A stretch of DNA of 10,206 nucleotides, taken from contig USEC01000050.1 of the NCBI GenBank assembly GCA_900553595.1, positions 1-10,206 of the forward strand, in the 5' to 3' direction. The stretch comes from an uncultured Prevotella sp. Its GTDB lineage: Bacteria; Bacteroidota; Bacteroidia; Bacteroidales; Bacteroidaceae. The position numbers and the translations under genes were made by a program. Under the pieces are notes generated by a model, which searched no databases, was not told the DNA's origin, and saw only the letters and a list, made by a program, of their open reading frames with translations. Of the stretch, positions 1 to 6,062 are shown in pieces (the first letter of the stretch is position 1; every line of letters starts with the position of its first letter).

Positions 1-37
1 AAACAAGGCTTCTTTGGAGTGCAAAGAAGCCTTGTTT
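1..37. repeat. Intergenic 15+7 repeat array, site 1 (two units, cut by window edge)
   Basis: Two 15-base units, AAACAAGGCTTCTTT at 1-15 and its exact reverse complement AAAGAAGCCTTGTTT at 23-37, flank a 7-base spacer GGAGTGC (16-22). They can form a perfect 15-bp hairpin with a 7-base loop. The same unit family with the same 22-base spacing recurs at 7902-7982 and 10052-10132. The site begins 97 bases after the plsC stop codon. Read in the plsC sense it is reverse unit, GCACTCC, forward unit, then the window ends, so more units may lie outside. It could act in transcript termination or 3'-end stability, but no U-tract is visible within the window. Function unknown. Confidence 0.85.
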
Positions 38-133
38 TGAAAACTATAAAAAACGCGTTGAAATGAGGGGAATTTTCCCTCGACTCTTTTTCGCCTTTTT
101 ACTCTTTTACTTTTTCATCTTTTTACTTTTCCT
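38..133. other. plsC 3' intergenic stretch with small hairpin and purine-rich tract
   Basis: No gene is visible. A short hairpin with arms GAGGG (65-69) and CCCTC (77-81) lies in the middle. From about 82 to 133 the minus strand, which is the plsC mRNA sense, is almost entirely A and G, in irregular AAAAAG-like repeats. No hairpin plus U-tract typical of an intrinsic terminator follows plsC here. The repeat hairpin at 1-37 is the strongest structure downstream. Confidence 0.4.
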
Positions 134-904
134 TTATTGGTCCGGGTTCTCCACAAACCCCTGATATTCAGGCACCAGACCACTCATTACCGCCTTATAG
201 CTTTCCTCCTCTACATGCTTGATATTGTCGGTTCCTGTACCTATCGGGGCTATCGGTTTGTGGATGGTGAGTGTAAGCGGATGCCAGAGCACCCACTTCA
301 TGTCGCGCATACGGGGCATCACATTGAACGAGCCGTTGATGGTGAGCGGAACAACGGGCAGCTGCAGCTCGTCGGCAAGCATGAACGCGCCACGCTTGAA
401 GGTGCCCATGTGCCCCGTGAACGAACGCGCACCTTCGGGAAACACCACGAGCGACATGCCGTCGCGGAGCGTAGCACGGGCACGATCGTAGGTCTCGCGT
501 ATCTTGCTCGGACCGCGCTTATCGACGAATATGTGGTGGGCAGCCTCGCAAGCCTTGCCAACAAAAGGCATATTGCGCAACTGGCGTTTCATCATCCACT
601 TAAAGTTGCGGCCAAGAAAACCGTAGATGAGGAAGATATCGAACGCTCCCTGATGGTTGGCTACGAAGACATACGACTGTCCTTTGGCAAGATTTTCGCG
701 ACCTTCCACCTTCACCGGCAACAGAAGCACGCGCACGATAATCCATGCCCACCACTTGCCTGGATAATAACCCCAGAAGTGTCCGTTGCCAAAGGCGCAA
801 CCTACAATCACTATCAGAGTTGTAAGCAGGGTGCTGACAGCGATTATCGGAAGGGCGATGCACAGCTGATAAATGCGATAAAGTGTCTTTACAAGAGATT
901 TCAT
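134..904 (-). CDS. plsC: 1-acyl-sn-glycerol-3-phosphate acyltransferase (PlsC family)
   Basis: This 256-residue protein should transfer an acyl chain to the sn-2 position of lysophosphatidic acid, making phosphatidic acid at the inner membrane (EC 2.3.1.51). Motif I is seen as NHQGAFD at residues 83-89, giving the catalytic His84 and Asp89. The phosphate-binding motif is FPEGARS at 155-161, with Ala where many relatives have Thr. FKRGAF (169-174) and PVVPLTING (183-191) follow as in the family. Hydrophobic stretches at about 13-36 and 51-63 should anchor it in the membrane. Length is typical. It lies 71 bases after the metallophosphoesterase gene with no clear TAnnTTTG box in the gap, so it is probably the last gene of the operon. 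Acyl donor (ACP or CoA) and exact acceptor are not shown by sequence; ornithine-lipid acyltransferases of this superfamily are an alternative. Confidence 0.9.
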   Translation of the reverse strand: MKSLVKTLYRIYQLCIALPIIAVSTLLTTLIVIVGCAFGNGHFWGYYPGKWWAWIIVRVLLLPVKVEGRENLAKGQSYVFVANHQGAFDIFLIYGFLGRNFKWMMKRQLRNMPFVGKACEAAHHIFVDKRGPSKIRETYDRARATLRDGMSLVVFPEGARSFTGHMGTFKRGAFMLADELQLPVVPLTINGSFNVMPRMRDMKWVLWHPLTLTIHKPIAPIGTGTDNIKHVEEESYKAVMSGLVPEYQGFVENPDQ

Positions 905-975
905 ATTATTTCTTTATTGGTTGTTTCGTTTGTATGAATATTGTCTTTACATTAGTCCCGATGGCGTCGCAGGCG

Positions 976-2184
976 TCATTCCGCCTTTGATGCAGAACGG
1001 AGTGTCAGCTCCACAACCTCCGGCGGCATACCGAAGCGGAAGGGGATGAAGCCGCCTACGCCCGTCGAGACATTGAGCACACGGTCGCCCTCGCGGTAAA
1101 TGCCGCAGTCCTCGCGTCCCGTAAGCTGCGTAGGTCGGAAGCCGAAGATGCTAAGTTGCCCTCCGTGCGTGTGTCCGCTGAGAGTGAGCATGGCATTGCT
1201 CTGCGGCAATATGGTGCGCCGCCACGACGAAGGGTCGTGCTGAAGCACTACGACGAAGGCACTGTCGGTCACGCCGGCAAGCATACGCTTCATGTCGATA
1301 CGGCTCGGAAACGGCGGACGACCGTCGTTCTCGGCACCGGCAATGACTATGCTGTCGGCTCCGCGACGCACCACCCTACTCTCGTTCATCAGCAACTGCC
1401 ACCCGTAGCTACGTTCGCGGCTCTGCAAGAGGGCTTCGTTGCTGCGTTTCCGAGCTTCCGTAGCTTCCACATAGACGCTGTAGTCATGATTGCCAAGCAC
1501 GGAAAAGACCCCATCCTTAGCCTTTATCTGGCTGAGAAGCTGTGAGAAACCGTCGGTTTCGTGGGGTTGCATGTTCTGCAAATCGCCCGTGAACACCACG
1601 GCATCGGGCTTCAGGCGGTTGATGGCATAGACCATGCGCTGCATCATCTCATGCGTCATCGACCCCACATGGACATCACTGAACTGCACGATGCGGTAGC
1701 CGTCGAAGGCTGGAGGGAGGTTGTCGAAGGTGAGAGTGACACGGCGCGTGTGCAGTTTATCAACCCCTGCGGTGGAGCCGTAAACAAGAATGTAGAGCGC
1801 ACAAAGCGAAAGCACCACTCCCACATAGTTGCCCCAGTTGCGGCGTATGTGCAGGAATCGGCGCAGAAGAAGTCCTACTGACGAGCAGAACACGAAAAGA
1901 AGCTTCGGCACAGCGATGAGTCCAAGTAGGAAAAGATAGACATTGAGCCATGCAAGTTCGTAGGGGGCGAAGTCGGGAATGAGCGACAATGCGATGGTGT
2001 AGGCAATAAGAATGGTAGCGGGCGCCCACCACAGGAGCCGTTGCCACAGCGTGATGCCCGTGCGGCGGCGCACATAACGTGCATAGATGTACACATCGGG
2101 CAGGACGATGAACAATAGAATAAAAATACAAATGCGTGCTATCACGTTGTTATCTGTTATCGTTTTACTGAAGAAATGTATCAA
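976..2184 (-). CDS. Membrane-anchored metallophosphoesterase (calcineurin-like), TTG start
   Basis: A 402-residue protein with about four predicted membrane helices (roughly 15-36, 50-70, 78-105, 119-138) followed by a calcineurin-type metallophosphoesterase domain (about 160-395). The dinuclear metal-site motifs are all present: FSDVH (Asp170, His172), GDLQN (Asp201), GNHD (Asn232, His233), QHDP (His316) and GHTHGG (His338, His340). It resembles the YkuE/YaeI-like membrane phosphoesterases, some of which act on lipid-linked substrates such as UDP-diacylglucosamine, but the substrate here cannot be told. The chosen start is TTG at 2184-2182, overlapping the previous stop as TTGA, which mirrors the ATGA overlaps upstream. 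A GTG at residue 14 is the alternative. Lying next to plsC, it could have a lipid substrate; that is only context. Confidence 0.88.
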   Translation of the reverse strand: MIHFFSKTITDNNVIARICIFILLFIVLPDVYIYARYVRRRTGITLWQRLLWWAPATILIAYTIALSLIPDFAPYELAWLNVYLFLLGLIAVPKLLFVFCSSVGLLLRRFLHIRRNWGNYVGVVLSLCALYILVYGSTAGVDKLHTRRVTLTFDNLPPAFDGYRIVQFSDVHVGSMTHEMMQRMVYAINRLKPDAVVFTGDLQNMQPHETDGFSQLLSQIKAKDGVFSVLGNHDYSVYVEATEARKRSNEALLQSRERSYGWQLLMNESRVVRRGADSIVIAGAENDGRPPFPSRIDMKRMLAGVTDSAFVVVLQHDPSSWRRTILPQSNAMLTLSGHTHGGQLSIFGFRPTQLTGREDCGIYREGDRVLNVSTGVGGFIPFRFGMPPEVVELTLRSASKAE

Positions 2185-3002
2185 GTCTGCGGCGCAAGCG
2201 ACGCCGCAAGAAACCGCCGCATAAGCTCGACAGGAACGCCACGGCGGCGTGCATAGTCGAGAAACTGGTCGCTCCCTATCTTGCCCAAGTCGAAATAGCG
2301 TGCCTGCGGATGGGCGAACATGAAGCCGGTGACCGATGCGTGAGGCTGCATGGCACCGCTTTCGGTGAGGCGTATGCCTACGCTCTTCATATCGAGAAGG
2401 CTGTCGAGCAGGAAATTCACACTCGTGTCGGGAAGCGAAGGATAGCCCACGGCAGGGCGTATGCCTTGAAACTCCTCACGGAAGAGCTGTTCCTTTGTGA
2501 ACCGTTCGTGCGGAGCGTAGCCCCAATATGTGCGGCGCACCTCCTCGTGCATGCGCTCGGTGGTGGCTTCGGTAAGGCGGTCGGCAAGCGTCTGAGCCAT
2601 CATACGGGTGAAATCGTCGCCTCTGAAGTCGTGCTCCATAGCCGCATCGACGGTGGAAGCAAACGCCCCTGCCCTGTCGGTCACGCCCATAGAGAGAGGG
2701 CGCACATAGTCGGCAAGGCACAGATTGGGACCGCCTTCTGTCGTGGGATGCTGCTGACGGAGCATGGGTATGCGTACACCGCCGAGCAGAAGGTCGTCGC
2801 CATCGCTGTTGGCATCGTAGATTCCGAAGACGGAATGCGTGCGGTAGCGTCCCTGCATGGTGTCGAGCATGGCCTCAGCCTCACTCCTCAGTTTCGCTTT
2901 CTCGGCTTGCGGCTTGCCAGCCAAGCCCCAGGCGTGGAAGAAGTAGAGCCAGTTGATGTAGGGACGGACATTATTTATGTCGTAGTCGAGGCGTTGTTTC
3001 AT
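2181..3002 (-). CDS. Stand-alone cobalamin-dependent methionine synthase activation-domain protein
   Basis: These 273 residues match the C-terminal AdoMet-binding reactivation domain of MetH and nothing else. That domain reductively methylates cob(II)alamin, using AdoMet and an electron donor, when methionine synthase becomes inactive. Visible landmarks are the N-terminal YINWLYFFHAW (15-25), the AdoMet-binding IRPAVGYPSLPD (181-192; E. coli MetH has RPAPGYPACP) and LTESGAMQPHASVTG (212-226), then YFDLGKIGSDQFLDYA (236-251). The catalytic domains of MetH (homocysteine, folate and B12 binding) are absent, so it presumably acts in trans on a shorter MetH encoded elsewhere. The start at 3002 is set by an ATGA overlap with the dihydroorotase stop and by homology beginning there; an in-frame extension to 3164 would lie inside pyrC. 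It overlaps the next gene by 4 bases. Confidence 0.92.
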   Translation of the reverse strand: MKQRLDYDINNVRPYINWLYFFHAWGLAGKPQAEKAKLRSEAEAMLDTMQGRYRTHSVFGIYDANSDGDDLLLGGVRIPMLRQQHPTTEGGPNLCLADYVRPLSMGVTDRAGAFASTVDAAMEHDFRGDDFTRMMAQTLADRLTEATTERMHEEVRRTYWGYAPHERFTKEQLFREEFQGIRPAVGYPSLPDTSVNFLLDSLLDMKSVGIRLTESGAMQPHASVTGFMFAHPQARYFDLGKIGSDQFLDYARRRGVPVELMRRFLAASLAPQT

Positions 3003-4321
3003 CTGAATTCCACCTCCTCGCCACGGCTGTCGGCACTGAACCTGCCATGATTGAAGACTATGTTGCCGTTGCATACGGTGAGCTCCACATGCCAAGCATA
3101 CTCGTGTCCCTCCATAGGACTCCATTTGCACTTGCTCTGAATCGTGTCTTTCGTGACGCGCCAAGGTTCGCCACGGCGCACGACGGCAATGTCGGCCTTG
3201 TAGCCCTGACGCAGGAATCCGCGACGACGCACGCCGAAAAGCGTTGCAGGGTTGTGCGACATGAGTTGCACCATACGCTCGATGGTGAGCACACGGGCAT
3301 CGACAAGTTCAAGCATCGTGGGCAGGGAGAACTGCAACATGGGCATTCCCGACGCCGCACGGCAGCATCCTCCCTCCTTATCGGAGAGCAGATGGGGAGC
3401 GTGGTCGGTGCCTATGGTGGTGATACGACCGTCGGTGAGGGCGCGGCGCAAGGCTTCACGGTCGGCGGAAGTCTTTATCGCCGGATTGCACTTGATGCGT
3501 GTTCCGAGTGTGGAATAGTCCTTGTCGGTGAAGAAAAGGTGTGCCACCACCGCTTCGGCAGTAATATTCGGATTATTGCCGAACAGTTCCAACTCCCGTG
3601 CGGTAGTGATGTGCGCCACGTGAAGGCGTGCCCCATACTCAGCGGCAAGCCTTACGGCGAAGGCGGTGGAGGCATAGCAAGCCTCAGCACTGCGTATCAT
3701 CGGGTGGTATTTCACATCGGGGTCGTCGCCATACTGCGCTTTGGCGGCTGCCATATTGGCGTTGATTGTCGCCGTGTCCTCGCAGTGTGCCACGATGGGG
3801 AGGGCTGTTCCTCCGAACAGGCGGCGCAGCGACTGCTCCTTATCAACGAGCATATTGCCCGTGCTGGAACCCATGAAGAGCTTCACTCCGGGTATGCGGT
3901 GAGGGTCGAGAGTATTTATCGTGTCGATGTTATCGTTGGTCGCACCGAAGAAGAAGGAGTAGTTCACATGCGACTTACGCCTTGCATCCGCGAATTTCGC
4001 GTCGAGAGCGTCGGGCGTTGTGGTCTGCGGCACGGTGTTTGGCATATCGAAATAGGTAGTGACGCCGCCGTAAGCCGCTGCCCGGCTCTCGCTCTCCATG
4101 TCGGCTTTCTGTGTGAGTCCGGGGTCGCGGAAGTGCACATGGGTGTCGATGACACCCGGTAATACAAATGCCCCCGTAGCATCTACGACAGTATCGTAGC
4201 CGCCACGGGGAATGTCAGAGCCTTCGTTTATTTCAGCGATAACATCGTTTTCAATGACAATGGAGCCTTGGAAGGTACGCCCTTCTGTCACGATGGTGCC
4301 GCCATGTATTAGTGTTTTCAT
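2999..4321 (-). CDS. pyrC: Dihydroorotase
   Basis: This 440-residue amidohydrolase should interconvert carbamoyl-aspartate and dihydroorotate, the third step of de novo pyrimidine synthesis (EC 3.5.2.3), in the cytosol. Metal ligands are visible in order: DTHVHFRDPG (His61, His63), the lysine of GVKLFMGSSTG (Lys147, the expected carboxylated bridge), AHCED (His179), HVAHIT (His237) and the catalytic Asp306 of IGTDHAPH. PNT at 95-97 fits substrate binding, as does FRDPG. The N-terminal beta strands and the C-terminal section ending in the VRRGEPW and CKWSPMEG region are usual for the superfamily. ATG at 4321 overlaps the lipoprotein stop (ATGA), and its own stop overlaps the next start (ATGA), so translation is probably coupled on both sides. 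Allantoinase or hydantoinase are the nearest alternatives, but the motifs favour dihydroorotase. Confidence 0.93.
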   Translation of the reverse strand: MKTLIHGGTIVTEGRTFQGSIVIENDVIAEINEGSDIPRGGYDTVVDATGAFVLPGVIDTHVHFRDPGLTQKADMESESRAAAYGGVTTYFDMPNTVPQTTTPDALDAKFADARRKSHVNYSFFFGATNDNIDTINTLDPHRIPGVKLFMGSSTGNMLVDKEQSLRRLFGGTALPIVAHCEDTATINANMAAAKAQYGDDPDVKYHPMIRSAEACYASTAFAVRLAAEYGARLHVAHITTARELELFGNNPNITAEAVVAHLFFTDKDYSTLGTRIKCNPAIKTSADREALRRALTDGRITTIGTDHAPHLLSDKEGGCCRAASGMPMLQFSLPTMLELVDARVLTIERMVQLMSHNPATLFGVRRRGFLRQGYKADIAVVRRGEPWRVTKDTIQSKCKWSPMEGHEYAWHVELTVCNGNIVFNHGRFSADSRGEEVEFR

Positions 4322-5106
4322 TGCTGTTGTGAGGGTTGTGCCAACTGATTGGGCGTAGATGCCGGCGCAACGGGTTGCGACGGTTGCGGCGCGGTGGCTG
4401 GCTGCGCCTCTTTCATGCCGTTCATTATGGCTTGGTTTTCCTGTGCTTTTTGGTAATAATCCTTGACATACGCGTCGTTCTTGAACTTGTCCGTAGCCTT
4501 GCTCATGATGTCCTCAATCCAAGGGGTGAGCTCAGGGAAGCGGTTTCCGGCTGTCACCATGAAGAAGACGCCAGGTCCCAACACGTTGTCGAAGTTGTCG
4601 GTGACGAAAGTGGTAACGAGCTTGTCTTCCATTTCGGAGAGTTTCTGTGCCTCGGCATTAAGCTTTGCATTGACAATCTCCATGTTGCTGCCGTCCATGA
4701 TGGCGCGGTCGTGGGTGTGTACAAGTTCTGCTTCCTGGCTCTTGAGCTGGTTGTATTTGTTGAAGAACTTGAAGAGCTCGTCGTTAAGAGGCGTACCACT
4801 GACAGTCTGCTGTGTATTGTCGATTTTGATTGTGATGTCGCCCTTCTCCAGAACGAGCGGGAGCACACTCTCGTCGTCCATGAAAATGTTGGCAAGGCGC
4901 ACTGTGTCGAATGTTCCTGCAAACTGGAACTGTCCGTGCACCACATCGCATGAGTCGATGGTCTTGAAGTCGTTGTTCTTGAAAACCTTCAGATAGAGCA
5001 TCTGACCGTCAAGGTTCGACACGTTGGACGAACCCTGTATATTGTACGAATTGGCACACGATGCGAATGCCACAACAGCGAGTATTGCGTAAAGAATTTT
5101 ATTCAT
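4318..5106 (-). CDS. DUF4369-like lipoprotein with Pro/Gln-rich tail
   Basis: A 262-residue secreted lipoprotein. Residues 1-16 form a signal peptide ending in the lipobox AFASC, with lipidated Cys17. The residues after Cys (ANSYN) are not acidic, so the acidic surface-export signal known in Bacteroidetes lipoproteins is lacking, and a periplasm-facing location is likely. Residues about 22-115 resemble the DUF4369 domain often found in front of thioredoxin-like domains in this phylum (GQMLYLKVF, FKTIDSCDVVHGQFQFAG, VLEKGDITIKID). The thioredoxin part with its CxxC is missing; instead there is a helical region (about 108-225) and a Pro/Gln/Ala-rich tail (228-262). It is the first gene of the operon and overlaps pyrC by 4 bases. 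Role unknown; no link to pyrimidine synthesis is evident. Confidence 0.8.
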   Translation of the reverse strand: MNKILYAILAVVAFASCANSYNIQGSSNVSNLDGQMLYLKVFKNNDFKTIDSCDVVHGQFQFAGTFDTVRLANIFMDDESVLPLVLEKGDITIKIDNTQQTVSGTPLNDELFKFFNKYNQLKSQEAELVHTHDRAIMDGSNMEIVNAKLNAEAQKLSEMEDKLVTTFVTDNFDNVLGPGVFFMVTAGNRFPELTPWIEDIMSKATDKFKNDAYVKDYYQKAQENQAIMNGMKEAQPATAPQPSQPVAPASTPNQLAQPSQQQ

Positions 5107-5221
5107 AAGTGGTGGTCTCTTTTTCTCACGATGAGCAAAGATAATATCTATTATTGAAGTATGAGCGATTTTTTATGCTATTTAAATGAAAACCGCCCTG
5201 TTTTAGTATTTTTTTAGGACA
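5107..5221 (-). promoter_or_regulatory. Promoter region of the lipoprotein-pyrC operon
   Basis: The minus strand carries TATCTTTG at 5143-5136, a match to the Bacteroidetes -7 consensus TAnnTTTG, about 30 bases upstream of the lipoprotein start. Transcription should begin near 5129, giving a leader of some 20-25 bases. No clear TTTG -33 element stands at the usual distance. The rest of this 115-base gap is AT-rich and has only a weak 5-bp AAAAC/GTTTT hairpin (about 5189-5204) that could help end the upstream transcript. Confidence 0.55.
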
Positions 5222-5632
5222 TTATTGTTCTTCCTTCTTCAGCTCGGATGCGATGCGGTGCATGGTGTACATTTCGAGGAATGCAGCCACGAGAAGCAGC
5301 AGCACCCACTTGTTGTAAATCAGACTGAGGTAGGATGTGTAGTCGGTGAAAGCGTCGCGGAGCAGCTGGTAGGCGCTATCGACCATGAGCATGCCTGAGA
5401 GAATGAAGAAAAGGTCGGCGAGACTCATTATCCTTTTGAGGCGTTTCACAACGAAGCTGTTGCCCTCGTAAGTCTGGCTCACCTGCATAAATGCGAAGAG
5501 CACCGCTCCGACGAGGTATATCCAGCATGCCGTTTTCTGCATGTACATGAAGGCATAACAGCCTGCACCCACCACCATCAGCACTCCGCCGATGACGAAG
5601 AGCGTGCTTTGAAGTTTATTCAGTTGTTTCAT
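5222..5632 (-). CDS. Small four-helix membrane protein, unknown function
   Basis: A 136-residue protein with about four hydrophobic segments (8-31, 35-51, 69-90, 107-124), a basic loop VVKRLKRIM (61-69) between helices two and three, and a charged C-terminal end (SELKKEEQ). I do not recognise a named family; similar uncharacterised integral membrane proteins are usual in Bacteroidales. ATG at 5632 was chosen because the protein from there begins in typical fashion (MKQLNKLQ) just before the first helix. It overlaps the 3' end of ftsB by 17 bases. An ATG at 5683 would add 17 residues encoded inside ftsB and is less likely. The overlap suggests co-transcription and perhaps coupled translation with the division protein, which makes an envelope role plausible but unproven. 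Confidence 0.75.
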   Translation of the reverse strand: MKQLNKLQSTLFVIGGVLMVVGAGCYAFMYMQKTACWIYLVGAVLFAFMQVSQTYEGNSFVVKRLKRIMSLADLFFILSGMLMVDSAYQLLRDAFTDYTSYLSLIYNKWVLLLLVAAFLEMYTMHRIASELKKEEQ

Positions 5633-5951
5633 TTTCAAGTGTTTTTTGGGGTTCGTCGTCGCTGAGCACAAATATATCCTCATCGTCAGCTTTCATGAAA
5701 TAACGCTCACGGGCTATCTTCTCGAACGCCTTCGGACTGCGTTTCATGGCTTTCAGCTGCTTCATGTCGGCCTCGTTCTGCTCGTTGTAGCGTTCAATGT
5801 CGGCTTCGAGGTCGCTTATCTGCAACTCAAGCTTGGCACGTTGCATGAAGCTGTTGTCGTCGACAAAGCCCACAAGGAGCACACCGACAACGACAGTGAT
5901 GACATATTTATAATGACTCAAAAGAGCCAAAAGTGGTGAAAGACGACTCAT
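5616..5951 (-). CDS. ftsB: FtsB/DivIC-type septum formation initiator protein
   Basis: A 111-residue bitopic membrane protein of the septum formation initiator family, which in other bacteria bridges FtsL and FtsQ in the divisome. It has a short cytoplasmic N-terminus, one membrane helix (about 16-30), a conserved FVDDNSFMQRAKL junction (29-41), a coiled coil (about 36-68) and the family's end motif FEKIARERYFMKADDEDIFV (76-95), then an acidic tail. ATG at 5951 (MSRLSPLL) was preferred because related proteins start in this way and because the predicted promoter at 5976-5969 would start transcription near 5962, leaving a very short leader. ATG at 5960 is possible; the ATG at 5999 lies upstream of the predicted transcript. 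The gene is divergent from dnaX. Confidence 0.85.
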   Translation of the reverse strand: MSRLSPLLALLSHYKYVITVVVGVLLVGFVDDNSFMQRAKLELQISDLEADIERYNEQNEADMKQLKAMKRSPKAFEKIARERYFMKADDEDIFVLSDDEPQKTLENETTE

Positions 5952-5968
5952 TTTATTCATTCTGCGTA

Positions 5969-5976
5969 CAAACTTA
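5969..5976 (-). promoter_or_regulatory. ftsB promoter -7 box
   Basis: The minus strand reads TAAGTTTG here, a full TAnnTTTG match. It ends 18 bases before the ATG at 5951, so the leader would be about 10 bases. It forms the outer left arm of the quasi-palindrome that also carries the dnaX box. Confidence 0.6.
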
Positions 5977-6021
5977 CTATATTTTTTTCGGTTTTGCACA
6001 CGAAAACCGATTTTTTTATAG

Positions 6022-6029
6022 TAAGTTTG
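6022..6029 (+). promoter_or_regulatory. dnaX promoter -7 box
   Basis: TAAGTTTG matches the TAnnTTTG consensus and lies 33 bases before the dnaX ATG. A TTTTG at 5992-5996 is the nearest -33-like element, but the 25-base gap is longer than the usual 19-21. The predicted start point is about 6036. Confidence 0.6.
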
Positions 6030-6062
6030 CAGATAGAATTAATCAGAAAACAGAAAATAACA

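Larger units (their letters stand above)
5969..6029. repeat. 61-base quasi-palindrome spanning the divergent ftsB/dnaX promoters
   Basis: Outer arms 5969-5981 and 6017-6029 (TATAGTAAGTTTG on the right) are perfect 13-base inverted repeats. Inner arms CGGTTTT (5989-5995) and AAAACCG (6003-6009) are perfect 7-base inverted repeats around a 7-base centre GCACACG (5996-6002). Between inner and outer arms both sides carry a run of seven T on the plus strand (5982-5988 and 6011-6017), the last T of which belongs to the right arm. The runs are direct, not inverted, and break the symmetry. Each outer arm contains a TAnnTTTG box facing outward. Confidence 0.9.

Noticed and set aside
137..937. Plus-strand open frame of 266 codons opposite plsC
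   Set aside because: Antisense shadow of a gene with intact acyltransferase motifs; no promoter or family resemblance.
963..977. Direct repeat GGCGTC around the phosphoesterase stop
   Set aside because: Two 6-base copies are within chance expectation, and no related copies or structure of note were found.
3003..3164. 54-residue N-terminal extension of the MetH activation protein
   Set aside because: It lies inside pyrC in another frame, and homology to MetH begins at the ATG at 3002, which forms an ATGA junction.
3047..4162. Long plus-strand open frame (371 codons) opposite pyrC
   Set aside because: It is fully antisense to a dihydroorotase with all catalytic motifs, and its translation has no recognisable domain; long antisense frames are common opposite GC-rich codons.
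5189..5204. AAAAC/GTTTT hairpin as the terminator of the ftsB operon
   Set aside because: The stem is only 5 bp of A-T-rich pairs, and on the minus strand no T-run follows directly; too weak to call.
5994..6062. Upstream start for dnaX at 5994
   Set aside because: It would translate through the predicted promoter and upstream of the transcription start; family proteins begin at the position of the ATG at 6063.
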